From contig NC_089856.1 of assembly GCF_036373705.1 (NCBI RefSeq), positions 3,869,001 through 3,933,000 of the forward strand: DNA of 64,000 bases. Direction: 5' to 3'. The notes beneath the pieces were generated by a model. It saw only the letters and a list, made by a program, of their open reading frames with translations. It did no database searches and was not told where the DNA came from. Source of the stretch: Amia ocellicauda. Taxonomy: Eukaryota; Chordata; Actinopteri; Amiiformes; Amiidae. The position numbers and the translations under genes were made by a program. This document shows, one piece after another, positions 36,591 to 50,900 of the stretch (position 1 is its first letter; each line of letters opens with the position of its first letter).

Positions 36591-39500
36591 AGTAAGTGGA
36601 GGAAAGGGCATCTGTGTTTACACGTAAAGCAGTAGTGTACTAGCAAATGATGTAGCCTGAGTGCTTTCCCGGCTCGGGAAGAATAAGGAGGTGATAATTG
36701 TCTCTTCTTAGGTGACTCATATATATTTGTTATGAACTTATATATTTGTTTTAAATGTTTCTTATCCAATCATACTCTAAAGTGACTCGGGCGCTTGTGC
36801 ACGGTGTTCGCCACGGAGAAGCGCTTTGTGCAGAAAATGTGCTCTGGGAAATTGAGTGACTCTAACACCAAAGACAAACTGTGAAGTGATTAGCCTACAT
36901 TTCGTTTTTGAACAGCGGCCTGGAAATGCCTCTTGCATGAGTATATATACTCTTCATCAAAGCTGACTCCGGGTCGTGGCAGAATATAAATCCGATTCTG
37001 CCTTTTAAATTCGAACAGAAACTAAAATATTATTGCATAAGTCTGTGATAGCTAATTTGAGATTTGAAATAATTCTTGGCGGTGTCCCCCCATAGGTTCA
37101 CCTGCGGTCAGCCCTTATTTCTCCATCCTGCACCGAAAGAACGACTGTAATGCTAACCACCCACAAACCCTTATTCATGAAATACACAATATATATTATT
37201 TATAGTCTTTGGCTGAAGAATCCATTTTCATTGAGCAGCTTCCCTTGGTGAACCCTGAGCTCCACAAAAAAATAGACACTATAAAAGCAGCCATCCTGGT
37301 TTCAGTCTTAACGGATAGCATATCATAGTCATTGTATGATATATATGTATATGGGAATATCTTATTCTAGTTACCTGACAACTTCAGCGTCTTTGTATCA
37401 GTCCACTGGACTAGGTGTTTTCTTTGGGTGCGCACACACATCAGTGTGACTTGAAATGCTCCCCAATGAGAATTATGACATGACAGAGATTAAACATGAT
37501 TGTTTTGATCTAATAATAAAAACCGCTGTCTCTCTAACAGCCCGCAGATCTTGTGTGAAGCCGCTCTTTCTCTCACTTGCAGCTTTTGCATATTTCCTCC
37601 TGGACTCGGACCAAATGCACTCTGCAGCAGCGTTATTTGGCTGGACATACCTCATGCCCAAATAAAGACTACACATTCCTTCTGTTTGGCTTTTTCCAAG
37701 ATGTTTACAAGACCTCCACTTGCTCTTACACCCTCCCTCCCTCTCTCTCTGTCTCTCTCTCTCTCTCTCTCCCCCCTCCACGCTGACGAAGCCAGTGGCA
37801 GAATATTCCACCCGAGAGCTTTAATCGCTCTCCGGCCGGGATATATTATATAAAGAAGAGTATCACTTTGTTGTCATTGCGCTCGACATTATCCCAAGCG
37901 GACTTATAAGGCGAAGTAACCGCCGCGTCCGTGCTTTCTTTTCCTGCCCCCTAAGAATGAGAAAGTAAGTCATCCTAATAATAATGTCTTGGAATGAATG
38001 GGCCCTTAGTCTCTGTGTTTTTATTAAATATGCACTACTCGGGGGCGCGCACAGATTCAGTTTCACCAAACTGGAATGGTTTGAACAGTAGCTCACAGCC
38101 ATATGTCCTGCCGATTGACCCCTACCACATTTAACAATTAGACAAAATAATATAAACTGATTGGTTTCTAAAACCCACGTCTCTAGGACTCAAACTCCTG
38201 CATTTTAGTTAAAGAACGCAACACGTTATCTCAAATTTCCAAAAGCCAGGGAGGTATTAGAATTGACTTTGCAATGCATTTTGGTTTTGCCACTTTTGAA
38301 AATCAAGCTGCCACTTTTCCACTACACTCCAAGCAAAGGGTGCAAGCAAGTATTGTCCGAACGGCAAGGATAGAGTGTTGGTTGATTCTGACGAATCTTC
38401 AATTTCCTTCAAACAGAGACTATAAATATACATCAATGGCTTCCCAGCTTGTTTTCTCATCACTGCTGGAGATTCCAGCTAAAACCACAGAAAACCCTTA
38501 TTGGAAAACCAGTACGGCCCAAGAGCCTTTGTTTTTGTTCCAGTGAATGTCTTCATCTCTCTCAGTGAAACAGTTTTAAATCCCCGCACAAATACACACA
38601 CACCTAGACCATGGACAATTCAATGGTTTCTCTCTCCCTCTCTGTCTCTCTTTCTCTCTCACCTCACTCTGTCTTTGTCTCTTTATCTCTCTCTCTCTCC
38701 GCTTCACAGTTCTGCTTCCTCCTTTCTGGCCTGCTGTCTTTCCTTTTCGCCTAATGTTTTGGCTTGTGGGGTCATCCTTCTCATTCCTTCTACCATTGTT
38801 TAATTAGTTTGTTTGTTTCTTTCCATCTTTTTCTCTCTCTCTACTGTTTTTGGCAAGAAGAGAAACCTGCCTTTTCCCTGTGTGGGACTTTGTAGTGGTT
38901 TTTAATCTGAAGAATTTATTGGTCGAACACAAGTTAAGCTAAGCTTCAACCAACAGACAAACAACTGTGTTTAGAGCACAGCACCCCAGCTTGTGATCTG
39001 TACAAATTAAAGGCAAGCGAATCTTAAAGCACACCAATGCATAATAATGCATTAATAACAGTTAATATCAATAATAATAATTGCAAGTGGATTTCCTATT
39101 GCAGGGGCGTTCTGCACTGCTGGCAGGGCTGCGCACGGACAGAAACCAATAAACTGTATCTCTTCCTGCAGTAGCTAATAAAAATCCCACTATCGAGTTT
39201 TAATGTAAAACAGAAAAGCCTTTTCCAAGCCGCGCACTTCCCCATCTCTTTCAGCATGTTCGCCAAGTACAATAAACACATCTCTTGCAATTCACTTCAA
39301 GTGGCCCTAATTGCGCTGTAATTGCAACTCAGAGTTGTCTTTCTCAAACATGATGGATGATGAATGTGAGGAAGGGCTAGGCTTCGCACCCTGCTGGGGC
39401 TGGTTTTTCATTTGACCCAGGTATGAAGGGCGTTTGGGTTCTCTGCATCGTTAAATGTTTACTACAGTGTCTCTAATTTGACTTTGTCTCGCTACAACAA

Positions 39501-41939
39501 AGATGTACGGCTCTGGCTACCACATCTGACCAGGCAGAGACTTTCTGTCTCCTGTCACTCTCCCGTAGCCAGGGCTGCTTATAGTGACTGTTATATTTCC
39601 AGGCCTTGTAAGTGGAATCGGCATTTTCCTCCTTCACTCGTAAAAGCCTGTTTAGCGTCTTGAAAATGATTGATCCTTTTTACAATTTTTCTGATGTTAT
39701 ATAGGTATAATCACAACTTTCAGGGTATCTCAATATACCCAATATACCCGAGACATCAATGACACAATGAGGCATCTATACATGAGTCATATACAGAGAC
39801 TAAAGTGAGCCCTGTTGCATACCTGTAGCATACATAATACAGATTAAATTGGGTGACATTTCCCTACATAGACAGTAAAGTGCATGGGGGGTGTGGGGAT
39901 TTGTAAGACTGAAATTATATTGGTTAGTGGATTAATTGGATGCCATTGAATTCCCCCGCTTTTCAACCTGTTTCTTTAAAAAGACACAAACAAACCAACA
40001 AACAAAATGGGAAAGAAGAAACAGCTTAGTGTTTTATGTGTGTGGGGGGGTGCATGTGTGTTAAACTCGCCATCCCTCTCAGAAGGGCTTCCAGAACCGT
40101 GTCCCCCAGCAGAGAACATTGCAACCAGATGATTGTCAAACGCAAGCCTGGCGGTGATTCATGGCGTTTGCACTCGGGCCCTTTGTCTGTTCAAAGCCCC
40201 GGCGAGTCACTTAGCATTCCATTCCCCGCGCTTTCGGGGCGATACACGTGTGTAAAATAGGAAAACGACTTCATTGTTACCAGCCCGGCTGCGTCAGATC
40301 TCGCTGCCAGAGCTGTGGCTTCGCTGGCAGAGCGGGGTGGGGGGAGGGGCTTGTGTGTGTTTGTGTGTGTGTCCATCAGCAATGCAAATTAACCCTGGAG
40401 CCACAGAGCGGAGGCCTTCTAGAACGCTGTGGAAAACATAATCGGAAATACTGTATCCAAAAAATAAGCAGTCACCTTCTATGGAAAAACTATTGTGTGA
40501 TTTCTCTATAAGTTGAACAGTATAAGACTTGATTGGGATCGGTGTTCATAAGGGATGATCACAACTATGGATCTTTATAATGGGTTTAAATATTAATATA
40601 GGGATAAACATCAATTTTCTAACTGGTGAGGTTACCCCACAGTTATTATAGAAGCAAAACAATTCAGCTCCATCAGCTGTTCACAGGGGGAAGACGTTCA
40701 CGGTCAGCTGTGATTGGTCAGTCTCTATCAGCTCAGAAAGCCCTCGACACTCGGACAGATTGGGATAAAACAAAGTCTATTGTCAGGGCCTCTTTGGCAG
40801 CATGTGTCTTTTGTTGTGTGGTTCCCCTCCTATTCTCTGTCAGTTGCTCCCGGGGAAACCATCTGCGCACTAATTGGCACAATTACTGTAAAAGCCACAG
40901 CACCTAGCTGGAGTTTTAACAGGGCCGATTTGTTTGAGATCACGTCCAGCTGTGGAGCCGTGCAATGCGTGGGATCTGTAGCTCTAGAACAATCTTGATC
41001 GTGTTTGCTGAAAGAAATGAAAAAAGTATCTTGTTAGATCATTGAAATGGTAGAGCCTCACTTGTCAGGTGGGGTGCTGAGTTCCAAGTATGTCTAGGCC
41101 TATGAACAAACTTTTGAGGTCTGAGCAGAAGAGGAGCTGGTTTAGCTTAGCCTGCAAGCTGCACCAATCAACAGCAATATAAGAAGCTGGTCTGAAAGTT
41201 ATTTGGCTTTGTAAATCAGGCGTTACAAATGGCTGTATGTGTTTTTCTTTCCAGAAAGTTTATACCAGCTGCATGCTATATCCGCTCTTTGAAATGGGTT
41301 GGTTACACGACCAGAATGAGGTTTCAGAAATTTCCTTGGGTCCAATTTCTTATCTTGCCCCTTTTGAAAAGTGTTTTGTGTGTGTGTATATAATCACATT
41401 TTAATATGTCCAATTTTCTAGTAAACAACATTCCTCCAGCTCCTTTCATTTACCGGTTGAATATTAAGAAGGTGTAGCATCAAGATTTTGAAACACACAA
41501 AGTTGAAGTCTTAATTCACACGCTTCAGTGAAAGCAATAAGTCAGTAATTCAATTGGTTTTATCATCATTTTTCATTCAGTCAACTCTTTGAAAAGTAGT
41601 ACAGAAAATATACTTTGCTGGTATAAATAGGCTGTCTGCAAGCCATTGTAAAATACTTATTCATGGAAAAAAACATAAAATCAAACACCTAATATTACAC
41701 CACAACAAATAAACGTTTCCATTACCTATATGCATTATTATATTAGCCTTTAATAAGTAGCTTATGTGACACTGTATTGTTTTCTTATTAAAAAAACTTG
41801 AGAGATTTAGAAATTTGCTGTCCGCGTTTATTTAGATGCCGGCCCGCTCTCCCTTTGGAAACATGTACTTGTTCTGTGTTTGTGTTTGTTGGTGTTACTC
41901 ATAGGTCCAAAAGAAAGGCTGAATATAATGCATATCAGT

Positions 41940-42322
41940 AGCATCTCGCCATCACCTCTCCGTGGAAAAGGTGACACGGCTCTCATCATGCCATCCCGCT
42001 GACATCACTGAGAAGTAGCGGCGCGCTGCGATTGGTCGAGGCGTGGGCCAATCACGGCGCGGCCCGCAGACGCACACATGGGAGAGTTTAAAACAGAAAG
42101 AAAACTTTTGGAAAGTGGTCCAAAGCTTTGACACAAGCAGGATAACTGGGGAGAAAGCGACCGAAACGACACGCCGCCTGCAACACTTTTTATTCTTGCG
42201 TTTTATTTTATTTTTGCCTTGCCGGGGACTTTTAACACTGTGCATTTGTAGATCTCTTTATTTATTTGTTTTCCTCCTATTATTATTTTTTTAAACTCGA
42301 CTGTGAACAGCAAGAGACCAAG
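41940..42322 (+). promoter_or_regulatory. Likely cnn1 promoter and 5' UTR
   Basis: A short CpG-rich patch (about 42000-42075) holds two CCAAT boxes in opposite orientation (ATTGG 42031-42035, CCAAT 42048-42052), then a TTTAAA-type AT motif near 42090, in front of the cnn1 start codon. No perfect CArG box is seen in this proximal region. Transcription start is not directly visible. Confidence 0.5.
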
Positions 42323-42382
42323 ATGTCAACACATTTCATCAGAGGACCAGCGTATGGGCTTTCAGCTGAAGTGAAGAGCAAG
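42323..42382 (+). CDS. cnn1: cnn1 coding exon 1
   Basis: Encodes residues 1-20, including [14 protein letters not shown], the invariant calponin N-terminus. It ends in phase 0 before the donor GTAGGG. The 6.3-kb intron that follows is the longest in the gene. The transcript leader probably covers about the preceding 200 bases, with no visible upstream intron. Confidence 0.93.
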
Positions 42383-45300
42383 GTAGGGTTTTTGTTTGTT
42401 TGTTTGTTTGTTTTAAACTGGAAAACAATGAAAGCAAATGAGATCTCTTGTCCTGAGCAGCTTGACTGTTGAATGTGTTCATCGATCCGGGAGGCTCTGG
42501 TCCGCTCTCTTGCAGTGTGAAAACTAACCCAGATCAAACCGCGCTGAAGTGCGTCAAAAACTGCACCTGTCAGCGCCGATCTGCGCATCAGACTGCAGGA
42601 TTGTGTCCATCCATGCGAAACATTTTAACCAGAATTTCATCGTATTGCTCACCCTTATGAAAACATGATTACAGTTAAGCCCACTTTAGGTATACTTCAG
42701 CATACTGCAAGAACTGTACACAATAGTATGTGTACTCAACTGTACATTTTTCATAAGAGGTAGCCTATAACCAAGTGTGACGTGAGCACTATATCGCATT
42801 TTAAACTATGTAAGTCAGTGTACGCAATTTTAAATTCGTACCTCACAGTGAAACAGAGTTCAATATCCCGATTTTGTATTATATTGCTTATATATTCGTT
42901 TATATAATGAGGACAAGAAAGTCATTTCATAAAATATTTCCTAGGTAATGCTAATGATTGTGAGGGCACTCACATCTAAACGTGGATAATACGGTATTTA
43001 GGCAAGTTATTCAAAATCCAGGCAGTCCAATCACAGTCCTATTGTGCCGATTATCGTTAATTGGACCTGCGATCATCTGCAGCACTCCATGTCAATAGGC
43101 GGAATTCAAGCGCCCTTGTGTTATGAGTCTGTGTCGTTTGTATGTTAAATTGTTTATTGATATGTATGTACATTAATGTAACAGAGACTTTATACCTACA
43201 GCGTTCTACCGTTCTAACATACATGACCGTGAACTTACCATCGATGGTTTCCATAGGTCGCGGAATGGAAACACGCATGCGTGACCAATATGCAGGCCAC
43301 ATTCCGCTTGCTATGAACATGGATGGGTCTTCTAGAAGCATTCTGTAAATGGTACAGGATTCATTCCCCACTGAATTACACACCCTGTGTCATTCTGCAT
43401 TGGCACAGATGTAGCTGTTTATGGACCCTGGCTTGTACATCAATCAACCAGTGCTGTATTTTTAATTTTCTCCTCATAAAGAGGTGCTTAGAACCACCTC
43501 CCCCAGTCCCTCAGTGTATTCCACTACAGGCCCGTGGAGAAGCTTGGACTTGACACACACTGAGGTAGTGCGTGTTTAGTACTAATCCTGCCCTTTGTAA
43601 GGTCAAAGATTCAGTACTCGGGGTCTGCACAGAGGAAAACGTGGTCTTCATCTTCGCAAGTGAAGGGGAATCGGGATAGTGGGTACTCTATAATAGTGAA
43701 AGCTCCAGGTCTTGGTATTTCCAGTAGTTCCCATACTAGACTTGGATAATCCCCCGCAGGGTTAAAGGTCAAAAAGAGACCAGGAAATTACAAAGTATCT
43801 TTAGGAGCTAATGTGTGAATCTCTGGTGCGTTCATTACCTGAATACCACTGATACTCCTCAACAAGAGAGTGGTCGTCCCAGACATTGATTGATAGATGC
43901 CCAGAATTTTAACTCACAGCTTAACAAATGTTTTTTTTTTTTTTTTTTCCTTGTTACTGACAAAATGTCTCCCAGCTCCAATCGTTACCAAACACACCGG
44001 TTCTTTCATACCTGGCCCCACTGACCGATATCGCCTATATGTGTGACTGATTCCTCTTTGTAATGCATTTCTCTTTACCAGTGCCATTTTCTTGGTATAT
44101 ACTTTTCTTCTTTGCTGGTTTCTATGGAACCCCCAGATACACACTCGCTCAATAACACACCCCGGAGTGAAGACATTCCTGCCGGCTTTACCACACTTTG
44201 TCAGTGTTCCTCATTCCTTCCGAGCCTGTGGATGCAGCGCGTGGCAGCCTTTAGCACGCTCCTGTCATCTGCTACTGTCAGAAACTCAGTGGAGGACAGA
44301 GACTCAGTTTTGGGAGGGTGCCAGTCAATTCCACACAACCTTTTTTTGTAAGAGTCCAGTTTAGTAGAGATCGTTGAGGGCTTGTGGAGTGCCCATCTGA
44401 TGCACTCCAGATTTTGCCACAGCAGTTTGCCACAAATTCTGCCAGAGATACCAACTGCATGTGATTGGAGAGCAGTTTTCTAAATATTGACGTAAAAATG
44501 CTGCTTTTAAACTATACTCTTAAATGGTAATGTTGTATTGCACGCAGGAATCAGTCCAAAGATCACAGTGTGGAGGAAGTGCACTAGTGGAGTTCAATGG
44601 AATACGCGCTGTATTGCACTTGTCCAGTCATGTGGCACAGCAGTAATGCAGCACAGCCTGCCTGTATGTCTGCGGCCAACGTGTAGATTGCAGGATCTAA
44701 ACACAGCATTGATGCAAATCTTTCTATTTTTTAAATTCTCGTCACACAGCAGTACAGCAAGATCTTCCACACTGTACACACACGCACATGCACAGTGCAG
44801 CATTTCTGACCACAAGCCTCTCAACATCCATGTTAGTAGCCCGCCAACAGAACCGCTAAATACTGACACTTCTGTCCACAATGTGGGAACTCGGTGGCAG
44901 GCCCTGGTGTTTTATTTAACCAGTAAAAGCAGGCAGTGAAGAAGCCTCTCTCTCCTGCAGGCTGTCCCCTTGAAGACACGGACATTTGGACTCATGTAGT
45001 CCAACATTTGGCTTAATTAAGCAATTAAATAAGTTGAACAGTTTGGATCAAACCAAAACCAGGAGGCACTGTGGCTCTCCAGGACCAGGGCGGGCCACTC
45101 CTGGCTCAGACATAGGGCTGCTTGGTTGAAATGTTTTGAAGATGAGCTTCCAGAACTTGGAGAAAGACTCTCCATACTTACCAGTGTGACAGACCAGCCT
45201 TATAGCCTCCCTCAAATCCCCCCAACATTCTCCTCAACCATTACTGGGCCAGGACCAGCCAGCTGAGGACTGGGGCAGGGCTGCTTGGACTGGGTTGCAG

Positions 45301-46531
45301 TTGTCTAGGAGAGTTGGCGCTGAGCCGGGGTGGATGGATGAGCTAGGGGCCTGTCCCCACTACGCCTGTATCTGAAACCATTGCTGTTGTATGGAGTTTG
45401 GTAGTGCTGGTAAAAGTTGCTGAAAAGGTTCTAAACACCAGCAGAGGTCTCATTAGGGACAGCCTGTGGGAGGGTAGAAGGACACCCTGCCTACGTGTGG
45501 GGAAGCATCGTAGAAAGACGGCCCTCCTGTCATTGGCCAAATCCCCTGCCCACGGCCATGCTGCTGTGGTTTTTGAGATTGTCCATGTGTATGAATTGCA
45601 TGATGCCCCTTGATTGTGAGGGTTACAGCAGTATTGGCTCTTGCAGTTCCCTCCAGGGCTGCGCCAGGGCCTAGTGAGCGACTCTATGAGCAGTTTACCT
45701 GCTAATACACGCTGAAGAAGGCCTCGTTGCCGCGGGGCAGCAGTGGTCGGCACAGGGTGTGGTGGTCAGGGAGGGTTGTTAACAGCCTTGGGGAGGGGGT
45801 GGCGGTGCGGCAACTGCACTCGCGGATCAGAGAGTGAGAAGCGTTTGCCGCCTCCGTCTGAAGCGTGGGCTGATGGGAGCTCTTTCTGTCATGTGACACC
45901 GTGCTAACAATAAGGGGAGGGAGGACTCTGAAACAAATACATACATACTGTAGATTTCACTGGCTTCTCCAAGAAGTAGCACCAAGTCATGGCTAAGTCA
46001 TTATTTTCCACGGAGTGGAGACTGAGACTGAGACTCTCCCTGCCCTGCCTTTCCATATCCAGTTGCCCTTAATTAACCCTTTACTGACCCACTAGGTGAG
46101 GTGGCACGTTACAATACACACATACATACAGAAACAACAGGAAGAACATTTGTACTTGTAATATTGTATTTTACATTTGACAGATGTCAATAATATAAGA
46201 ACAGTGTAAACACTGTAAGATGGGGACACCTTTCCACATCTCTCCACAGTACTATATTCAGTAACCAGGGTCACCTTCGTAAATTGGCACATCAGACATT
46301 TTGTGTCAAGAAATCCGTAAGTAGGTTTTCTCACTGTTCTGTGCTGCTCTGCCTCCCCAGCCCCTATATAGCGAGCCTGCCAGATCGCAGTGTCTCTGGG
46401 AAGCCTCACAGGCCGGACAGGTGCCCGGCGTTGTTTGCCACCTTATAAGGACTCAGCACACTTTGCTAGGGCCTTTAAAATGTGACCGTCTGTAAACAGT
46501 TTGGAATACAGAGACCTTCGAGGAATTTTCC

Positions 46532-46591
<60 letters not shown>

Positions 46592-47808
46592 CACTCTGCA
46601 GGTCGTTTGACAAAGGGTAGTGACATGTGCCTTAGAGAACAGGGACACACCCACTTTGCTTCTGCCTTGCACTTTCTCCGACCTGCCCCTACAGGGGACG
46701 GCCATGAGACCACCGTTGCATTCCCATAGTTTGTGACATTGTTACACAGCCTTCCAGGAAAACTCACGTATTAAATCAGCATCGCCTTTGCAAATGGACC
46801 CTATGAGGGCACCTATTCACACCTAATATGACTCGCAGACATCCCTTAGTTTCAGGGGACTGTCACATCCCTGTGCTGCTAAAGGCCGATTTCCAGTATG
46901 AAGTGGGTTTTCAGTTCTCAGAGCTTCACAAAGACCGTGTTTCTTTAAACCGGATTGCCAAGTTCTCTCTGGAGGGTTACTGGCCCCCAGTAGAGCATGA
47001 GGGGTTAAACAGCCTCCTCTGTTTTGGCCAGCTTTCTGACGGGCCAGTTCTGGTGCTCTGCAGTATGTTTCGAGATGTTTCGAGTTTATGGCTAATGTGC
47101 TGATTGGAACTGTTGGGGAGGCCCAGGCTGGGAAGCACAGCTATGAAACAAAGATTTCCCATTTCCCCAGCGCAGATGGCTTCGCACAGTAACGTACTCC
47201 ATCCTCCGAGCCAGAAATATATTCTTTATTTACTGATTCACTCAGTCACCCACTCACCTACTCCCTCACTCGCTAACTCACATGCTCGCTTGCATATTGT
47301 AGTTAAGGGACAAAATAAAGTGCAATCCTTAATAAAGGAAGCAAAGGTGAAAAAGTGCCCCTTCTGTTCTTGTGAGGGACTCAAGCGGAGACAGATATGC
47401 AAACACTGCAAGTCCCCACTCCTGGAGATTATTATTGAACAAAGGGAAGAAATCTTCTAGAGATGTTAGTAACAGGAGGAGGAGGGGGTGATTTTTTTTT
47501 TTTTGTTCTCCCTCAAGCGCAGACCGCATCAAAGAAGTTGGATCAAAGAAATCTGATTGAATTTCACTGACCGTGAAAACACCCCCCTTTGGTATCTGAA
47601 AACTCTTGGCAAATGCGGCTCGCTTGGCACCGAGGCCTAGCTGAGTTCACTGTAAAAGGCCAGGTTCCGTGGGCGGCCGGCACAGCAGAGCGCTCTCTCC
47701 CAAGTTTGGTGCGCTGGCCGGTGCACCTGGGATTCTGCGCTCTCTGTTTGTGTGTAGACTGTGCATGTAGACTCAAGTGGAGAGAGGGAGAGAGAGAGAA
47801 ACCTCAAG

Positions 47809-47848
<40 letters not shown>

Positions 47849-47903
47849 TCAATTGGAGAGAGAGACTTGACCTCAAGTGGAGAGAGAGACTTGACCTCAA
47901 GTG

Positions 47904-47935
<32 letters not shown>

Positions 47936-50900
47936 TAGCACAGCCTCCTGATAACATCACAAGTCTTTTTTTTGAGGAAATGTGTGACACCAGAAGGGGA
48001 ATATAGTCTTTAGTAGCCGTCGCAGGCAGTCCTGTTGGAAGTCCGTGTTGCTTTTAACGCTGGGTCCATACAACTATTCTGGTTCACATTGTTTAAATAA
48101 TAACTGCATGTCACGCAATTCATTTTTCAGTGTCTTTGCTCAAATTGGCAAGAAAAACTAAAAATCATAGGTTTTGCAGTTACTCATGCAATTTTTCAAC
48201 GCTGATTATAGCAAATGCCATATTCTGAATTAGCTCACTTAGTTAATTGCGGCTTAATTGCATAGGGTAGCATTAATAAACCCTGTTGGAGGGCTATCTG
48301 TGCTGCTCTGTTCCTACACAACTGCACTGAACAACCGCTGTGGCAATAAAGAAGTGAAACTGGGCTTGCCCCTTCCTTCCACTCACTTGCTCATAATAAA
48401 GTGCCAACGGGTCTGCCTCGTTCAGCACTCATTAAACCCCAGGGTGGCTCTTGCACATTGTTAAAGACCGATCTATTAAGTGTCTCTTACCCAAGTGCTT
48501 TTCATATTGTGCAGCATTGCATTGTGGGCCTTTTTTTATAATTTTCTTACTGGACGTTCCTCTTTAGTTGCTCCCTTCCTAGTCTGAAACGGGCGTTTGC
48601 TGTGGCAGATTGACATGGGTGGAGGGCCGGTGAGGTTGCATCTTACCCTTCCCATGACCTTTGCCCCTCCCTTTCTCTCCCCCTTAGCTTGCCCAGAAGT
48701 ATGACCCCCACAAGGAAGAAGACCTGCGCCTGTGGATCGAGGAGGTGATCGGCAGGAAGATCCCCGTCAACTTCATGGACGGCCTGAAGGATGGCGTGAT
48801 CCTGTGCGAGTGAGTGAGCCGGGCCCAGCCACGGCACAGCAGTCACCCCGCAATACGTCTATCCTTTGAAAGTATCAATTGCATTTAAACAAATACACAA
48901 CGCATTAGTTCAGCTTTAATTGTTTGCATTAATTAATCATGGGTCTGCCAGGGACCTTATCCTACCTCTTTCTATTAGGGAGAACTGTAGCTGAATTAAT
49001 TCACATCCCAGCTCTGTGTTTTCTCGTTAGGGAGCTGTGCTTGAACAGCCAGGTGTGAAGTGACATGGAAGCTTAATGAACTGTCAATAAGGACTATTAC
49101 TATGAATGCTGAGTAGGACTGTTCTAAGGCTTCAACATTCGCGGGAGGTCTTGTGATTTCCCTCACTGCCTCCGCTGTTAAACAAGCAATGCGTTGTCTC
49201 GACCGCGCCGTGAGGAAGTGGACAGGCCTGCGACTGATCAAGCACTTGTGCTTTCGTTCCTCCGCCCAGGTTGATTAACAAGCTTCAACCCGGATCCATC
49301 AGGAAGATCAATGACTCCCCCCAGAACTGGCACCAGGTAAACAAAATGTACCTTTCATTGAGACGCCTCAGCTGGTCCAGACTAAAGTTTGATTCTGGTA
49401 GAAACGTATTTATTCTTGCTTAAATGAGACATGTTTATTCCTCTTATTGTTGTGGTCTTTCTTGTATGTGACGTGTTCTCATGTATGAGTCCCGCTCAGT
49501 GTTTGCCCTCATTCATGAAATGCAGCTGCCCCCCAGCAACAAATCACTGCCTGGATCTCCAAAAAGTCACCTGACCAATCCAGGTTCAGAGCTGCCAGTC
49601 CCTGACCTCACTAGATTTCCTCCCTATTTCGTCTGACAAGTTCGATCTCTGTGTTGCCCCCACGTGCAGCTTGAGAACATCGGGAATTTCATCAAGGCCA
49701 TCACGGACTATGGCGTGAAGCCCCACGACATCTTCGAGGCCAACGACCTGTTTGAGAACTACAACTACACCCAGGTCCAGACCACACTCATCGCCCTGGC
49801 AGGAGTGGTAAGGAGATGGGGGGGGGGTTGTTTCTGTCTGCGCAGTGATGCGTTTCCCAGTTAGATGTGAGAAGAGTTTTTGTCAGGTGTGATTGGAAGC
49901 TTAGGTAGGCCCTGATGTTGGCTAAAAGGAGGCATATTTGGAGAAACATCAGCTTCTCCAAACTTGACCCCAAAAACGTCAGCCATCGGCCAACACTGAG
50001 AGGCTCCACAAGAGCCAATGATTTCATGTCGATATCAATGGAGGCAGAATGAATTCCCCTTTACTACTAATTTTCTCCAGATGTCACTATATGTTTTAGG
50101 CCAATACAAATAGAGATGGATAGCTAGATTATACGATTATCTCATAGGTTAATCAAAACCATTAAGAATCCCCTGGAAGCCAATGCCAGCACCAGAGCTA
50201 AACCCTAACTGTAAAATTGCTGTTCAAACCTTCTTAGTTGTTGAGGGTGAATGAATCTAGAGCACCCAATGGTGTGTTTCTGTCCTCTCTCCCCCCCACT
50301 AGGCCCAGACCAAAGGCTTCCACACGAAAAACAACGTGGGGGTGAAGTACACCACAAAACAAAACCGTCGCTTCACCCCGGACAAGCTGAAGGAGGGACG
50401 CAACGTCATCGGCCTGCAGGTCAGCAGGGCCTCCGGACACCGTCTTCACACACTGCCCCCCGCCCCCGCCATGTGATCCTTATATTCTTCATAAGCCAAA
50501 AATGTACCCCCTTGTGATCCACACATGCCCACAACAGATCACCTGCAGACATCAGTTCCTCACGGAGCTCAGCAAGCCAAGGTTGACCCCCTCTCCCATC
50601 CCTCTATCTCCTTTTCCAGATGGGCACCAACAAGTTCGCCAGCCAAAAGGGCATGACCTCGTACGGAACCCGACGCCACCTGTACGACCCCAAGACTGGC
50701 GTGGAGAAGCCCATGGACCAATCCACCATCAGCCTGCAGATGGGCACCAACAAGGGAGCCAGCCAGGTGAGCAGCACTCGGAAGCGGACGTTGGGGGCGG
50801 GTTGTGTGGACCTGGGTCGGCTCTCACATTGCGGTCTGTAGAAAGACTGCTTCTCTACGGGCAGAGCTCAGGAGTTCACTGTGCCCCAGGATGAAATGAA

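Larger units (their letters stand above)
34870..41939. other. Intergenic region between tlcd4 and cnn1
   Basis: Contains MITE copy B, TC tracts and a distal CArG match, but no supported gene. Blocks near 39100-39320 and 40080-40900 are high-complexity and might be regulatory; no further claim is made. Confidence 0.4.
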
